From Fennellomyces sp. T-0311 (Eukaryota > Mucoromycota > Mucoromycetes > Mucorales > Lichtheimiaceae): 64,000 bases of DNA. The stretch is taken from contig JALLLT010000001.1 in the NCBI GenBank assembly GCA_025266875.1, positions 124,001-188,000 of the forward strand, written 5' to 3'. This document shows, piece after piece, positions 11,629 through 23,352 of this stretch (within the stretch, counting starts at the first letter, position 1; each line of letters begins with the position of its first letter). The translations under genes were made by a program, and so were the position numbers. Under the pieces are notes generated by a model that saw only the letters and a program-made list of their open reading frames with translations, had not been told where the DNA came from and did not search any database.

Positions 11629-12636
11629 TGCGAGTGGTGAAAGGTGGAAAAGGGAAAAAAGAGAAAGGAACACCGTTGTAACCCCACTTTTTTTTTTTAC
11701 ATATTTACGATTTGAATTCACAAAAGCATATATAAGGCGCCTCATACAGCCACTCCCCCCGCCAACAATGTCCTTTGCGTCATTTCATGTTACACTGTTT
11801 GCCGTTTCCAAGGCAGTGCTGCACCCGAATCCCTCCTCTCCCACCCCCACGCTTGGCTATATCGTGTATGCAGAAAGAGGCTTTTATAATCAATTCGACC
11901 AAATTGTCGGTTTCGCCCGAAGCTATCGTTTTTATGGGTTGACAGGATGCATGGTCTTTGTTGCTTTATGATGCCATTTAGACGGGTCTGGGTCACCTTT
12001 TGTTCAGGCTAACCTGGAAAAGCATATGATAAACAACGCGCGACAACGTTTACCAAGTTGAAACAGATCCACGATATGGACGTACAGCAGCCAAGCACGC
12101 CAGGCATCCGATATAAACACGTATCCCATCAAAAAACACAGGTTTTTATTGAACCACAATGAACTAAAACTATGCCTTGCGATCGAAGCCTACAAACTAG
12201 AGGAATTACGCGTTAGTTTCCATCATAAAGAGAGAAAATAAAGGTAAGAGAATGTCTGCTTCGTAACTAAGAAGACGGCCACAATAATAAAGAAACTGCC
12301 AGCCTTCAACTCTATTCGAAGCAACTCCATTTCTATCGTGAACGCTCTAGAACAGAGCACTCACAGGCGAAACGAAAACTTTGTTCTTCCACGAGTGTAA
12401 CGGAATATCTTCATATTGTGTGAGCATAAAGCTCGAAGATCTACCTGACTAGACAGCGTGGGGGGAAGGGAAAAGGGGGCATACAACAAGAAAACAAACT
12501 GACAACGATGCTTACCCTTTTGAAAAGTGAAGTAAAAAAAAGTTTTCGACGAAAAAACACAAAGCAAGAAAAGAAATAGACGCGGGTTGGTTATAAAAGG
12601 TAAAAAAAAACTTTTTCTGGCGCCGAACCAAAAAAA
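11629..12636. other. intergenic region
   Basis: About 1 kb between the 5' end of the Zds1-like gene and the 3' end of the elongase gene. The plus-strand frame at 11768-11971 has no family resemblance and sits in the Zds1 promoter region. A TATATAAGG sequence occurs at about 11730. Nothing else is recognised. Confidence 0.45.
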
Positions 12637-13541
12637 TCACAAGTCCTTCTTGACCGTCCTCTTCGACACCGTGCGACGACCATACGTTTTCCGGGCAAAG
12701 TCAAGAAATAGCAGCGTGAGCGGCATCAAGTATGTCAGGTTGAGCCGAAGTGTAAAGATTTCACCGGGTCTTGAGGAGCATCCTGGCACAAGAAGATATG
12801 TGACTGCAATCGTCATACCAAGCAAAAACTGAGTGATTTGCAGCGTCGTGATGTACTTTTTGCCCGGAGGATGGATGCCCAGGCCAGTCAAGGCATAGTA
12901 CGTGTACATGATGGTGTGGATCAACGAATTGAATGCTACAAATATCCATATAGCCGTGGTGCGATATCGAATTCCCGCCCACATGGTAATCATGGCGCCG
13001 CTATGATGATATTCCTGCAATAGCGACGGCTTCTTTCCTTTCAGCAGAATAATGAACGTATCGACAACTTCGTAAAACTTGGACAAGTAGAATAAATAGC
13101 CCCAGTACCCCAGCGTATCGTTCCAAAAGTACTCGTCCAGATCACAAACCTATTCAAATAGTGTGAGCTTTATTGTTTTGTCCAACAATGCCCCCCCTTC
13201 AAACATATTCAATTGTTTGAGAATATTACTTTTTGAAACATTGGTGCGTCGCGGATGCGTGCTCGATGCATCCCAATTGACATATGATAGAAGGTTATCC
13301 CGGAGTATGTGGCAAGAAATAGGTTATGAAGGAGCACAAAGAAGGTCATCACTTTGCCACTTGGGGCTGCAGCCTTTCCCTGCGACTTTGCTTGGTTACG
13401 CACTACGCGGATCGTAAGCAACTGTACCGATGTTAGATACAATATAATAGCTCCAACGGGTGTCTTCCAATCCATCAGGACAGGGTAGAGCTCCGGAAAG
13501 GGTGTTCCGGCCGGCATAGTCAGTCTGTCAACGTCTGCCAT
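12637..13541 (-). CDS. ELO-family fatty acid elongase (3-ketoacyl-CoA synthase)
   Basis: 274-residue membrane protein in two exons (13541-13230 and 13149-12637). It carries the ELO signature: KFYEVVDTFIILLKGKK followed by LLQEYHHSGAM, then several hydrophobic segments and a basic C terminus (KRTVKKDL) fitting an ER-retained dilysine-type end. ELO proteins condense malonyl-CoA with acyl-CoA in the ER. The histidine box reads Q-E-Y-H-H where most family members have H-x-Y-H-H. A Gln at that place is known from some microalgal delta-9 PUFA elongases, so substrate preference may be unusual. A TATA-like element is about 65 bp upstream. Chain-length specificity cannot be read from sequence. Confidence 0.88.
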
Positions 13542-13604
13542 CGTGTAACAATATGTGAAGAAGAAAAAACAAGCGAGGGAAAAGGGGAGGCTGTTGTCGC
13601 ATAC

Positions 13605-13612
13605 TATATATA
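13605..13612 (-). promoter_or_regulatory. TATA-box-like element of the elongase gene
   Basis: TATATA on the minus strand, about 65-70 bp before the ATG at 13541, inside a T/G-rich stretch. Position fits a core promoter. Confidence 0.45.
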
Positions 13613-13720
13613 CACACAAACGCCACATCTGCATAGCAACTCAGTTTTTGGCCGGAATATCTGTTTAATATTTGACTGATATGAACACTAACACATAGGC
13701 TTGCCTATGAAAGGGGGTTG

Positions 13721-15820
13721 TTATGTCCACTGGGGCCCACGACCGACAAAGTCAATTCTACACAATCCAGCCGCGCCTGCTGACGCCGTCCACGCCCCTG
13801 AAATACGGTTCGGGCACCACGCGCACTATGTATTTCCATTTAATCGCCGCTCTCGAAGGTAAGGATGATGTGTGCTTACCCGCCGCACTGATGCAATGCC
13901 TTCCACAAAGTAAAGGGATACCGGCTCCTTCCGCACCTCCTCTAATTTCTGATAGGTAATAATGAGATCCTTTTGTCTTTCTAAATGGGCATGTTATACT
14001 TACCCGAGGCGGTATTCCGTCGATATATCGAAACTCTTTTGTTTTCACATCGTAGTTGAGTTTGTACACGACATTTTGGACATCAGACTATTCACCATAG
14101 AGTCAGTAAGGCCGATACAGTCTGGAAAAGGGTGCATTTTCATACCACAGTTTTTTTGCGCAAAATATGCACATTGACGGATTTGAGCCACCCATCCATA
14201 TTGCCCATAAGTACAAAGGGGTGGAGCTCGCTTGCTGCAACAGCTTGCGTGACTCCAGCGTTTTGCGCTGTTTTACTTCCTGCAATAATCACATCCGATT
14301 TTGGCTTCATGTTTGTGATGGCCGCTCGCAAGACGTTGTCACCATCCATGATACACAAGCAATTTGAGAAGCCTGGCCATGACATGGTATACGCCATCAC
14401 TTGACACGTTTTTTAGCGCGATCATGCATCACATTTTTTTTTAAAAAAAAGAGTATAGAACCCCTTACTTCGATTTCGTAACAGTAACATAGGAACATAC
14501 GGGTCGCGGTAGTCAAAGATTTGAATACGACCATCGTTTCCTGCTGTTGCGTAATTCACTGGATCCACCAAACCATGCCATGCCATACTTCGAACACATG
14601 AGTCGTGTGCTTGCATTACGCTGCGTACGTATTTCTGTGGGATACTGTTTGCTTCTTCCATTTCCGTGTCCAACGCTCTTCGGATATCCCAATTAATGAC
14701 TTGGCCTGTCCTACCTCATTAGCATCTGGACAACCACGTTTTTGGCAAACTTACCATTTGTATACCCACATGTTAATTGATTTGTGCCGCCCCATGCAAC
14801 CGTCATAGGCTTCATGTCTGGGATGTGGAACGTTTTTCGTGAATTTACTATTCGCACTACATCTTTGCTTAGTTTTCCGTCTATCGATCGCGCATATCAA
14901 CGACTTACTGAACACTGTTTTCGAAGTATCTGTTTCATTGCTTGATGCCCGAACTGCCTGCGGATGGGGTACCACCAGAATGCGAACTGTGTCATCACCA
15001 CACACGATACATAGAATACCAAGTTTAGGCCAGCCTTCATCCGCCGACTAATATTGACTGTTTCAACATTGGGGCAAAAACAAAACACACAAGCATACCT
15101 CTTCATATGTACCGTATGGACACCATTTGAATTCTTTGATAGGACCAAAGTCATGAAGTAAGCATAGATCCAGAACAGGTTCTGCCGCTGTTTTCTCTAC
15201 AGAGCACTCGCATCGCCAGATCATGATTGTGTTCTTGTAGGATCCTGTTGGATGAAAGTCGGAAAACAGATGATGTTCGTCTTCAGCACCTCGAAATCCT
15301 GCGACAGCCAAATACTGTGTGTGCGGCGAAGTATCCACTTCAGGTCGTTTAGTTACGAATTCCAACCCAAACACGCTAAATCCAAGGTTTATAATAAATC
15401 CACGTTTGCTTTCGATATGGTCGCCTGCCATTCACATAAGCTTTTCGAAGGAAAGAAAAAAAAAGCTGTCCCCTCAATCTTACCGAGACGCAATGTTCCT
15501 CCAACCGGAAGATCAACTGTTTCTTGTTTCTTTATACCAACGACTATTTTACGTGTCACAGGTTCAGGTAGATATGGTGTCGCTTCACTATGGTGCAAAT
15601 GAGTATGAATGATCGCCAGGATCGCTGTTGAATGAGACGCGTTGTACCTTTCGTTCACGATTTCCCATTCGTCGGCAAGTGCATGAAGCGAAGAATATTC
15701 ATGGCGATTGTAAATGTCTTCAATTTCGAAAAGTCTGTCGAATTCAGGACCTCGATAAAGGAGATCGCTATAGAAAGGTAGTACGGACCCTTGTTCTCGA
15801 ACAAGACTTGTTTTTGGCAT
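13721..15820 (-). CDS. TFC6: TFIIIC WD40 subunit (Tfc6/Sfc6/GTF3C2-like), 5' end uncertain
   Basis: Nine exons join in frame: 15820-15484, 15424-15099, 15047-14909, 14817-14755, 14705-14469, 14399-14146, 14087-14004, 13948-13880 and 13825-13721. The product has WD40-like blades (FKWCPYGTYEE, ILCIVCGDDTVRILVVPHP, MTVAWGGTNQLTCGYTNGQV, SMAWHGLVDPVNYATAGNDG) and ends in AWCPNRISGAWTASAGAAG then LCRIDFVG. This layout and C terminus match the beta-propeller subunit of transcription factor IIIC, which recruits RNA polymerase III to tRNA genes. 15820 is the first Met in frame, but coding-like sequence continues upstream to about 16000, so one or more 5' exons are probably missing. Subunit identity is inferred from the C-terminal motif. 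Confidence 0.72.
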
Positions 15821-16150
15821 AAGGAGCGATAAAGATATTCCACGAACTGAGTTTGCAGGTCTAAAAGTCCATGTCCAGCTCAGTTAGAAACGAAAATTGT
15901 TGTCAATTCCTCTTCCACAACGGCCACTTACTATCTAGATCGGTTACCTGCCATATATCTCGTGTCAGTCGTCTCTTCAATTTCTTGGGTACTTGTACTT
16001 TAGGAAATCCGCATTTTGATCAGCTATCAATTGGCGAACTGTACGAAATTGACAAACGTAGCAGCAGATGCAAAAGTATCCTTGTCAATTGTCACTGCAG
16101 GTTGTCATGGAGACACTTGCCCATGTTTCCCTTCACTCTACATTATACTA
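15821..16150 (-). other. probable 5' exon(s) of the TFIIIC gene
   Basis: On the minus strand a frame containing QEIEETTDTRYMA ends at a GTAACC donor near 15950. It can join an acceptor at about 15858 to give MAVRGISLSLLMPK in the frame of the next exon. An alternative donor (GTAAGT) lies close by. The first Met was not identified. Exon borders are therefore tentative. Confidence 0.35.
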
Positions 16151-16321
16151 CAGTGGTGCTTTATATAACGATACGATGGTGCAGCCCAAACTTTATCGTT
16201 ATATCAAAATATCGTTTTATAAAATGGGATTTGGCAGTGATTACCGTATTGGTGCATCGAGAATTGTATCGTTATAGCGAATTATCGTTATATAAAATAT
16301 CATTATATAAAGCGGCCACTG
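16151..16321. mobile_element. 171-bp MITE with Tc1/mariner-type ends and TA duplication
   Basis: The left end CAGTGGTGCTTTATATAACG is mirrored by the right end, whose complement reads CAGTGGCCGCTTTATATAAT. The ~24-bp inverted ends match at nearly every position apart from a small indel. TA lies directly outside both ends (16149-16150 and 16322-16323), the target duplication of Tc1/mariner/pogo elements. The interior is made of repeats of TATCGTTATA and codes for nothing. A second partial left end (CAGTGGTGCTTTA, 16327-16339) follows immediately, a remnant of a nested or earlier copy. It is non-autonomous; no transposase is present. Confidence 0.8.
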
Positions 16322-16583
16322 TACTACAGTGGTGCTTTAGACTACCGTAAGGCAACTTGCTGGATATGTATCGTCATGAATCAAAAGTAGCTAAAGTAAG
16401 GCAACCCTGCGCTCCCAAACGGTGTAATCAGCTTCGAATGCTCGCGTAGCCATGGTAACTAACTTTCTCCGTTGCAGCTAGTTATTTTGGACGAAACACA
16501 CTGGTTATACTAAGAAGTGAAGCTCATCTATTTCATTGAATGATTCGAACTTAATTAAGGCGCTGTTCAGGACGATATCATAG

Positions 16584-16599
16584 CCAATGATATCATTGG
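16584..16599. promoter_or_regulatory. 16-bp perfect palindrome with CCAAT on both strands
   Basis: CCAATGATATCATTGG reads the same on both strands. It lies about 265 bp before the mitochondrial RNA polymerase ATG and presents a CCAAT box in each direction. It could bind a dimeric factor or the HAP/NF-Y complex, which controls mitochondrial genes in fungi. No functional evidence is visible. Confidence 0.4.
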
Positions 16600-16861
16600 A
16601 CCGTTACATAGAAGCCAGGAACGCAGCAACGGCATTCCGATAGACGGTCGGATTCCGCATGGATGGTCCGAAGCGGGGGATCATGCCATTGGATCCGCCT
16701 GAACCAACACCGAACATTTGACGTCCGCGCCATACAAGTAGTCACACTTTTTTTCGAAAAAAAAAAAGAGGGTGGGGTTCCTTGTTATAGTTTACCAGGA
16801 TTCCTGCGCTATTTGAGCAGAAGAGCTTTTTCTTTCTATCTCTATATAACCTCTACTACCC

Positions 16862-19800
16862 ATGTCGCTGCCACTTGCAAGACAGCTGGCCGCTTCAACT
16901 CGTCAGAGGGCCTTGCTATTGCGACATTCTCCGCGGCCTCATTACTTCCTGTCAAAACGCTATGTTAATGCTGCCACAGCAACTGCAGAAGAGCACGTTC
17001 CACCAGCACATGTCATTTTACCGAATCCTGCGCTCCAGGCCTTCCGTCACAATGCACGGGTCATGCCCTCTTCTATTGCGGAGCAGTTTGCGATCTTGAA
17101 CGCTTGTATCCGTTCCGGTGATATGGCTCGAGCTGAACGTATTATGAAGGAACTGCATCGAACCAAAACAGACGAAATGAAGACGTTTACCGATTTACAT
17201 ATCTATAATACGTTCTTGAACGGATTTGCGGAAGCACCTCAACCTATGGCTCAAGAGTGTCTCAACTGGCTGGATAATATGAGAGCGTTTGGATTATCCC
17301 CAGATGCTAACTCATACGCCATTGTGGCAAAGGCTTATTTAAAGTAAGGCAAAGTATGGGTTGAAAGTAAGCGGAATGCTAAAAGGTGGTTTTACCTTAG
17401 GAGCGGAGGTTATACCAGCGCTCGAGCAATACTCCAGGAAATGCAGGCCGAAACGTCATCCACCGTACAAGATGTGATCAAATCCAATTTCTTATCAGAA
17501 TACGATGTCAGCATGTTTCGAAAGGTAAAGAGGAAGACCAGCAAAGTATATTTTTGCTCACTATGTTTTTTTACATGCAGATCATCAATGAATCTCGCGA
17601 CAGCAAGTCGTCCGAAGTACAAAAGCTGTTGAGCGAGTTGGATGTGGCTACAAAAGATGCTTTGGAGGAAGCGAACATGCCTGTCGAAAGCATTGCTGCG
17701 GCAGCCGAAGTATCCACGACAACAGACACAGCAGCGGAACCAATTGTGGACAACGTACCTGAAGCTCGACCAACGAAAGCCGTCGGTGTTACATTTCTGC
17801 GAGAGCAGTTGCAGGCTCTCCAGGATCCACATGCAGCACTAAAGATGGATCCGTACGAACTCCAGATGGGATTGGAACAACAGGGTTACGATGTGGCGAT
17901 GCAAAGACTGATCCATATGAAGGAATCGAGCCGAGAGCGTGGTGATACCCTGGCTGCAATGAACCTTACGCCATTGAAGAATATCATGTGGGAATGGCAT
18001 CAAAGAACGGTGCCCTTGATCCAAGAAGAAATTGAGCGATGCGATACAGCCAAGGGACGAAGCACGGAACGCAAAACCTATGGCCCCTTCCTCAAGTTGC
18101 TCAAACCCGAAACCTTGTCAATGATCACCATGCTGGAGCTCCTTCGGTTGCACAACTCGTCGGGTATTGCTGACGGTATGAAAACTGCCAGAGCAGTTAT
18201 TGATGTGGGCAAGGCCGTGGAAATGGAATACAACGCCGTGCAGATCAAAAAGGCGTCGGCAAAGCGTGCAGCCAAGAATCAGGAAGTCCACAATTTGTTT
18301 GCGAATGGCAAGTTGTTCAATATGGCAGTCCGACGGGCACATGCCGATCTTTTAAAGCGTCAAAACGCATTGGGCGAATTGGTTGAGTCATCAGAAGGTG
18401 ACACTGGTATTACAGCGGAAACGGGTGAATGGACTCCCGTTTGGCCAAGCACTATCCGTGCCAAGGTGGGCAGTGTTTTGGCGAGTATATTCATTGATGC
18501 TGCCAAAATCCCTGTACCAAGTTTCAATCCAGAGACCGGTGAAAAGATGTGAGTGGATTCTCTTGTTGCATGTATGGCGTACGGTACTGATCGTTTGCTA
18601 TTTAGCATCGAGGAAATCCCTGCTTTCTTCCATACTTATCAATACGTGAAGGGAAAGCGTGTTGGTATTATCAAGTTCTCCGAACCTTTGACCAAGCTGC
18701 TTTCAAAAGAGCCCGTTCGCGATACTTTGCATCCACGCCTCCTACCCATGATCGTTCATCCACGCCCGTGGTTATCCTACAACTCTGGTGGCTATCTCTC
18801 AGCCAAATCGTCATGTATGCGTATCAAGGATTCACCAGAGCAGCTTGTCTACCTTCACAAGGCATCCGAACAAGATCGCCTGAACGCTGTCTTGGCTGGC
18901 CTTGATGTGTTGGGCTCTACTCAGTGGCGTGTCAACAAGAACGTTTTCAACGTGGTGCTTGAAGCATGGAACACCGAGCAAGAGATTGCCGATATCCCTC
19001 CTGCAATCCATGAGCCTGCTCCATTGCCGGAGAAGCCCGAAAACTACGATACCGATCCAAAGGCCAAGTTTCTTTGGGTAAACCAGGTCAAGCAACAGCA
19101 AACCGACGAGAAGAATCGACACAGTTTGCGTTGTGATGTCAACTACAAAGTAGAGACTGCCCGTGCGGTAATGTATTGCTGAAGCGATGTTGGACGGCGC
19201 ATATACTGATTGATTCGTATAGTTCTTGAATTTGCCTATGTTTTTCCCCCACAACATGGATTTCCGTGGCCGTGCATACCCCATTCCACCGACACTTAAC
19301 CATCTTGGTAACGATTTGTGCCGTGGTCTGTTGACATTCAATGAGGCCAAACCTTTGGGCGAACGTGGCTGGAGATGGCTAAAGATTCACTTGGCCAACT
19401 TGTATGGTTATGACAAGTAAGTGTATGCCCCTGCTGAGGGATCAAGAAAATGTAAGCTAACGAACATTCATCTATTCAGGCATTCATTCAGTGAAAGAGA
19501 GCAATTCACACTGGAAAACTTGCCCAACATTTTGGACTCGGTTGATAACCCGCTTACCGGCTCTCGATGGTGGCTGGAAGCAGAAGCACCATGGCAATGC
19601 TTGGCTGCCTGTTATGAAGTTGCAGCGGCCCATCGCAGCGGCAACCCAGAGAAATTCATGTCGCGTATTCCTGTCCATCAGGATGGTACCTGTAACGGTC
19701 TTCAGCATTATGCCGCATTGGGTGGTGATTTGGCTGGTGCACAAGCTGTCAACCTTGCCCCAGGTGACCGACCGGCAGACGTCTATACCGGTGTCGCTGA

Positions 19801-21013
19801 AATGGTGAACAAGATTGTAGAGAAGGAAGCGGAGGAAGGCGATGAGTATGCCAAGATCCTCGTAGGCAAGATCAGTCGTAAGGTGGTCAAGCAAACGGTC
19901 ATGACCAACGTATATGGTGTGACATTTATTGGTGCACGTCAACAGATTATCAACCGATTGAAGGAACGTGATGATATTCCCCCGGAAATGGTTTATGTAT
20001 TGGCCGGTTACTTGGCAAAGAAGGTCTTTGCTTCTCTTGGTGAAATGTTCAACGGTGCACGCAAGATCCAGGATTGGCTTACGGACTCTGCCCGACGTAT
20101 CGCCAAGAGTGTGCCAGAAGAAGCACTCATTGAAGCTGGAATCATTGAGAAACCTGCTTCATGGGTAGCACCTGAAGAACCTGAAGAGCCCAAATCCAAG
20201 CCAAAGAAGAAGGGAAGAGCGGTATCCAAGAAGGCATTCTCTGCACGTAACCCATCCTCGAACCAGATGACCTCGGTCATTTGGACGACACCACTTGGAT
20301 TGCCCATTGTACAGCCATACCGACGATCTGGCAAGAAGCAAGTCTCGACATTGCTCCAGACCGTATTCATTGAAGATCCTGAAGCTTCCCGTCCAGTGAA
20401 CGCGCTCAAGCAGAGTACGGCTTTCCCACCCAACTTTATCCATTCTCTCGACGCGACGCACATGCTTATGTCTGCAGTAGCATGTCATGAAAAGGGCATG
20501 ACATTTGCTTCGGTGCACGACAGTTACTGGACTCACGCTTGTGACGTTGACGACATGAACAAGGTTATCCGTGACCAGTTCATCGAATTGCATTCACAGC
20601 CAATTATGGAGAACCTGATTGAGGAATTCCGAGAACGATACAAGCATTACAAGGTACCGGTTACCAAGGAAGTTTCAGCTTCCAAGAGCAAAAAGAAGTC
20701 TACTGCTGCTGTTGTGGACGAAGAAGAAGCCCATGAAAAGCTTGAGGCATTCGGCTTTGCAGATCCATCGGTTGTCGACGACGAACTGACGCAGGTCAAG
20801 GAGGAAAAGAATGCCATGGACGCCCTGTTTGGTCTTGATGACCAAGAGGAATCATTAGAGCTTGACGAAGTCGAAGATGTGGAGAAACCAGAGAAAAGGA
20901 AGAATGTTCGCAAGTACGATTACACTTGGGAAGACCTGACTCTGCTTCCGCTCCCAGAGAAGGGCGAGTTTGACATCAACCAAGTAAAGGAAAGCGACTA
21001 CTTCTTCCATTAA
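16862..21013 (+). CDS. RPO41: mitochondrial DNA-directed RNA polymerase
   Basis: Six exons (16862-17343, 17401-17524, 17581-18548, 18606-19167, 19223-19416, 19480-21013) encode 1287 residues. That length is close to yeast Rpo41 (1351). The N terminus is basic and Ser/Arg-rich, a mitochondrial targeting peptide. A PPR-like region follows ([20 protein letters not shown], then [12 protein letters not shown]). The T7-type polymerase domain has [33 protein letters not shown] (catalytic Asp near 845), [20 protein letters not shown] and [12 protein letters not shown] (second catalytic Asp near 1120), and ends ESDYFFH. An acidic, Lys-rich insert of about 100 residues precedes the terminus. It transcribes the mitochondrial genome and may prime its replication. 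All six splice junctions keep the frame. Confidence 0.97.
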
Positions 21014-21654
21014 TGTACATATTTTTGTTTATTTTCCTGCCTCCTCTATATTGCGCAATTCTTTTCTTTTCTGCATCCAACTTATACACACATATTATAG
21101 CATTTGGTTTCTTTTTCTTGTAAACAAAGCAATAAAAAAAGTTCACTTTTATTCCAAGCACAATGGGACGTTCCAGAAGCATACAAATATCTATCTTGTG
21201 CAACATTCTTTGATGCCGAAGCACAGAGTAATTGCAGCTATGCTATCTCAACAAGGTCTTGTCAGCGAAGCCCAATTGTTCCATGCATCTTTCTCTTACC
21301 ATCCCCAACAGCACGCATCTTTTGATCTACCGGGAGTATCGTGCACCACCACAGTTTGCGGTGCGGGCGTTGGCTCATAAAATATACGTGGCGTTTCAGG
21401 ACTTCGCTTACCCCAAGGTTCAAATTGCGCCCGTGGTGGACTTGCCGGTGACCAGTCGTCAGGAATTGAGTTGCGCTTGTTGACGTTGCCGTTCATGAAG
21501 GAATGGAATGGGTTGCCATGTAAAATGTGGAAATTAGCGGTTCAAAAGGCACCTGCAACGTACAGCCGTTGCCTGGTTTCAAAGTCAGCCCTTAGAAGGG
21601 AGGTTCTATGGCAACCCTTTCGACTCCCTCTTTCGTCGAGTCCAACCATCCGAT
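21014..21654. other. intergenic region with presumed eL33 promoter
   Basis: 3' UTR of the RNA polymerase gene, then promoter and 5' UTR of the ribosomal protein gene. The frames here do not resemble known proteins. Confidence 0.5.
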
Positions 21655-22106
21655 ATGACTGACCGGTAACGAGAACAGCGAAACAAAGGCAATGGATAGA
21701 TGGATGGATGATTAACAGCGTCGATACAACAGTTTGTACAGCAAGGGCCGCGTCTTGGGTTTCGAACGTGCCAAGCGCACCCAGAACCCTAACATTTCGC
21801 TTATCAAGCTCGAGGGTGTCCAGACTGCCAAGGACGCTCAATTCTACCTCGGCAAGCGTGTCGCCTATGTTTACCGTGGCACCCGTGAAATTAACGGTTC
21901 CAAGCTTCGTGTGATCTGGGGTCGCATTGCTCGCACCCACGGCACCAGCGGTGTTGTCAAGGCTCGTTTCCGCAAGAACTTGCCTGCTAAGACCATGGGC
22001 GCCAGCGTCCGTGTCGTATGTATCAAACTTTTTTCAATTTACTATTGCAAGACATAAATTAACCTCCATCGCTTTTATTTAGATGCTTTATCCTTCCAAC
22101 ATCTAA
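21655..22106 (+). CDS. RPL33: 60S ribosomal protein eL33 (L33/L35Ae)
   Basis: Three exons (21655-21665, 21733-22015, 22083-22106) give 105 residues. The first exon is only 11 nt (M-T-D-R split), joined to [20 protein letters not shown]. The body has [20 protein letters not shown] and [20 protein letters not shown], and the last exon restores the family's universal ending, GASVRVMLYPSNI. It is a component of the large cytosolic ribosomal subunit. Length and both ends match the family (about 107 residues), which fixes the tiny first and last exons despite their size. Confidence 0.96.
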
Positions 22107-23225
22107 ATAGTCATTGGACGCACAACCGACCATTCCGAATAAAATACTTGTAAAAGACATAAATGACGATGTGACGCATTTTTACGAAGCGATATACTTG
22201 ATATGGATATCACGACTTTGTGGGAAAAAAGGAAAGAGAATCTATTGCTGATGAGGGACCTTAAGAACAGATTGGCACCCGGGTTTCTTCAACATGGTGT
22301 GACACGAGTTTCAGCATGACAGTGGGTACAGGATTTTTCCTTTCAAGTTGGCTCTGAGGTTTTTTTCAGGTTTGCGGTAGGAGGGGACGATCACATTGAC
22401 CAAAAGATGTTTATTCATTTTGGTATTGGAATTATTATCAATTTGGCGCATGATGCATTACAACTTTGAGCCTTGGTTATTTATTCCTGAGTATTGATAA
22501 TATCATATGTATGTCTTTTCGTACTATTTTTCCCTAGAAAGCTTTTTACGTGCATCCACACACAAGAAGTAGTATAAATATAGTACATAATTAAATATCA
22601 CTGTTGCCTTGGTATCTTTATAGCTATCGGTTATGAATTTGTCATTTATTGGGACTTCGAATCCAAAACGATCTGACTGTTACGATATAATGACCATCCA
22701 GAAGACACGTTTAGTGGGTCGATTATTGGTTTGCCTGCCCAATGAGTTATATACTTGGTAGACCATGAACCCTTCCCATTAGCTATTGTGTAAAAATAGT
22801 CCTGCACAAGTAATATAGAAGATCAAACATAGACGGCGAACTGGCGATTCTGGTTATTCCTTTGGTTTTGATTGCTGTTATGGTATGGTCAGCAAAGTAT
22901 CTTTCGACCTACACAAGAAGTTCAACCCAAAGTAAAGCACGTATCAAGTATCGGTTAATGAGACCGTTTTATCGTCAAAAGTAAGTATCTATCATTTTGC
23001 GTTATTATTTTTTTTTTAAAAAAAAAACTGACCATTTGAATGCCATTGTGCAAATCGGAAGATACTTTGCATAACCTCACAAAGGGTACAGCATTTCATT
23101 TTGCGTGTACATAACAGCTTTCAAGAGTCGGGACGTATAACTAGTAGTAAATCATTTACTTGAAACAAGAAAAGTGTGAATGAATAAAAAGGGGATTGTA
23201 TCGGGAAAGGGAGGAATACCATGTG
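22107..23225. other. AT-rich intergenic region
   Basis: 1.1 kb after the eL33 gene. No credible coding sequence, RNA gene or repeat was recognised. Confidence 0.5.
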
Positions 23226-23352
23226 GGGAGGGGTATAGATAGAGACAAAAGACAAAGGTACGTTCACTGCTCATAACGCAGACGGCAGCTACGAGAGCTA
23301 TCTTGCTTTCCCTCAATCGAGTCTTTCAAGGTTCTTAAGGTTTTATCCAAAT
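23226..23352 (-). pseudogene. C-terminal scrap of the family at 24990-26696
   Basis: The minus strand encodes KTLRTLKDSIEGKQDSSRSC then RLRYEQ and a stop. The long pseudogene at 26620-26696 encodes KTLTTL.. DGKQDSSRSCVLRYEQ and a stop. DNA identity continues about 40 bp past both stop codons (CTTTGTCTTTTGTCTCTATC in both). So this is a truncated paralogue in inverted orientation about 3.3 kb away. The rest of its coding region is missing or unrecognisable. Confidence 0.75.

Noticed and set aside
11768..11971. Plus-strand frame of about 68 residues opposite the Zds1 promoter
   Set aside because: No family resemblance, no splice sites giving a longer product, and it overlaps the presumed Zds1 promoter.
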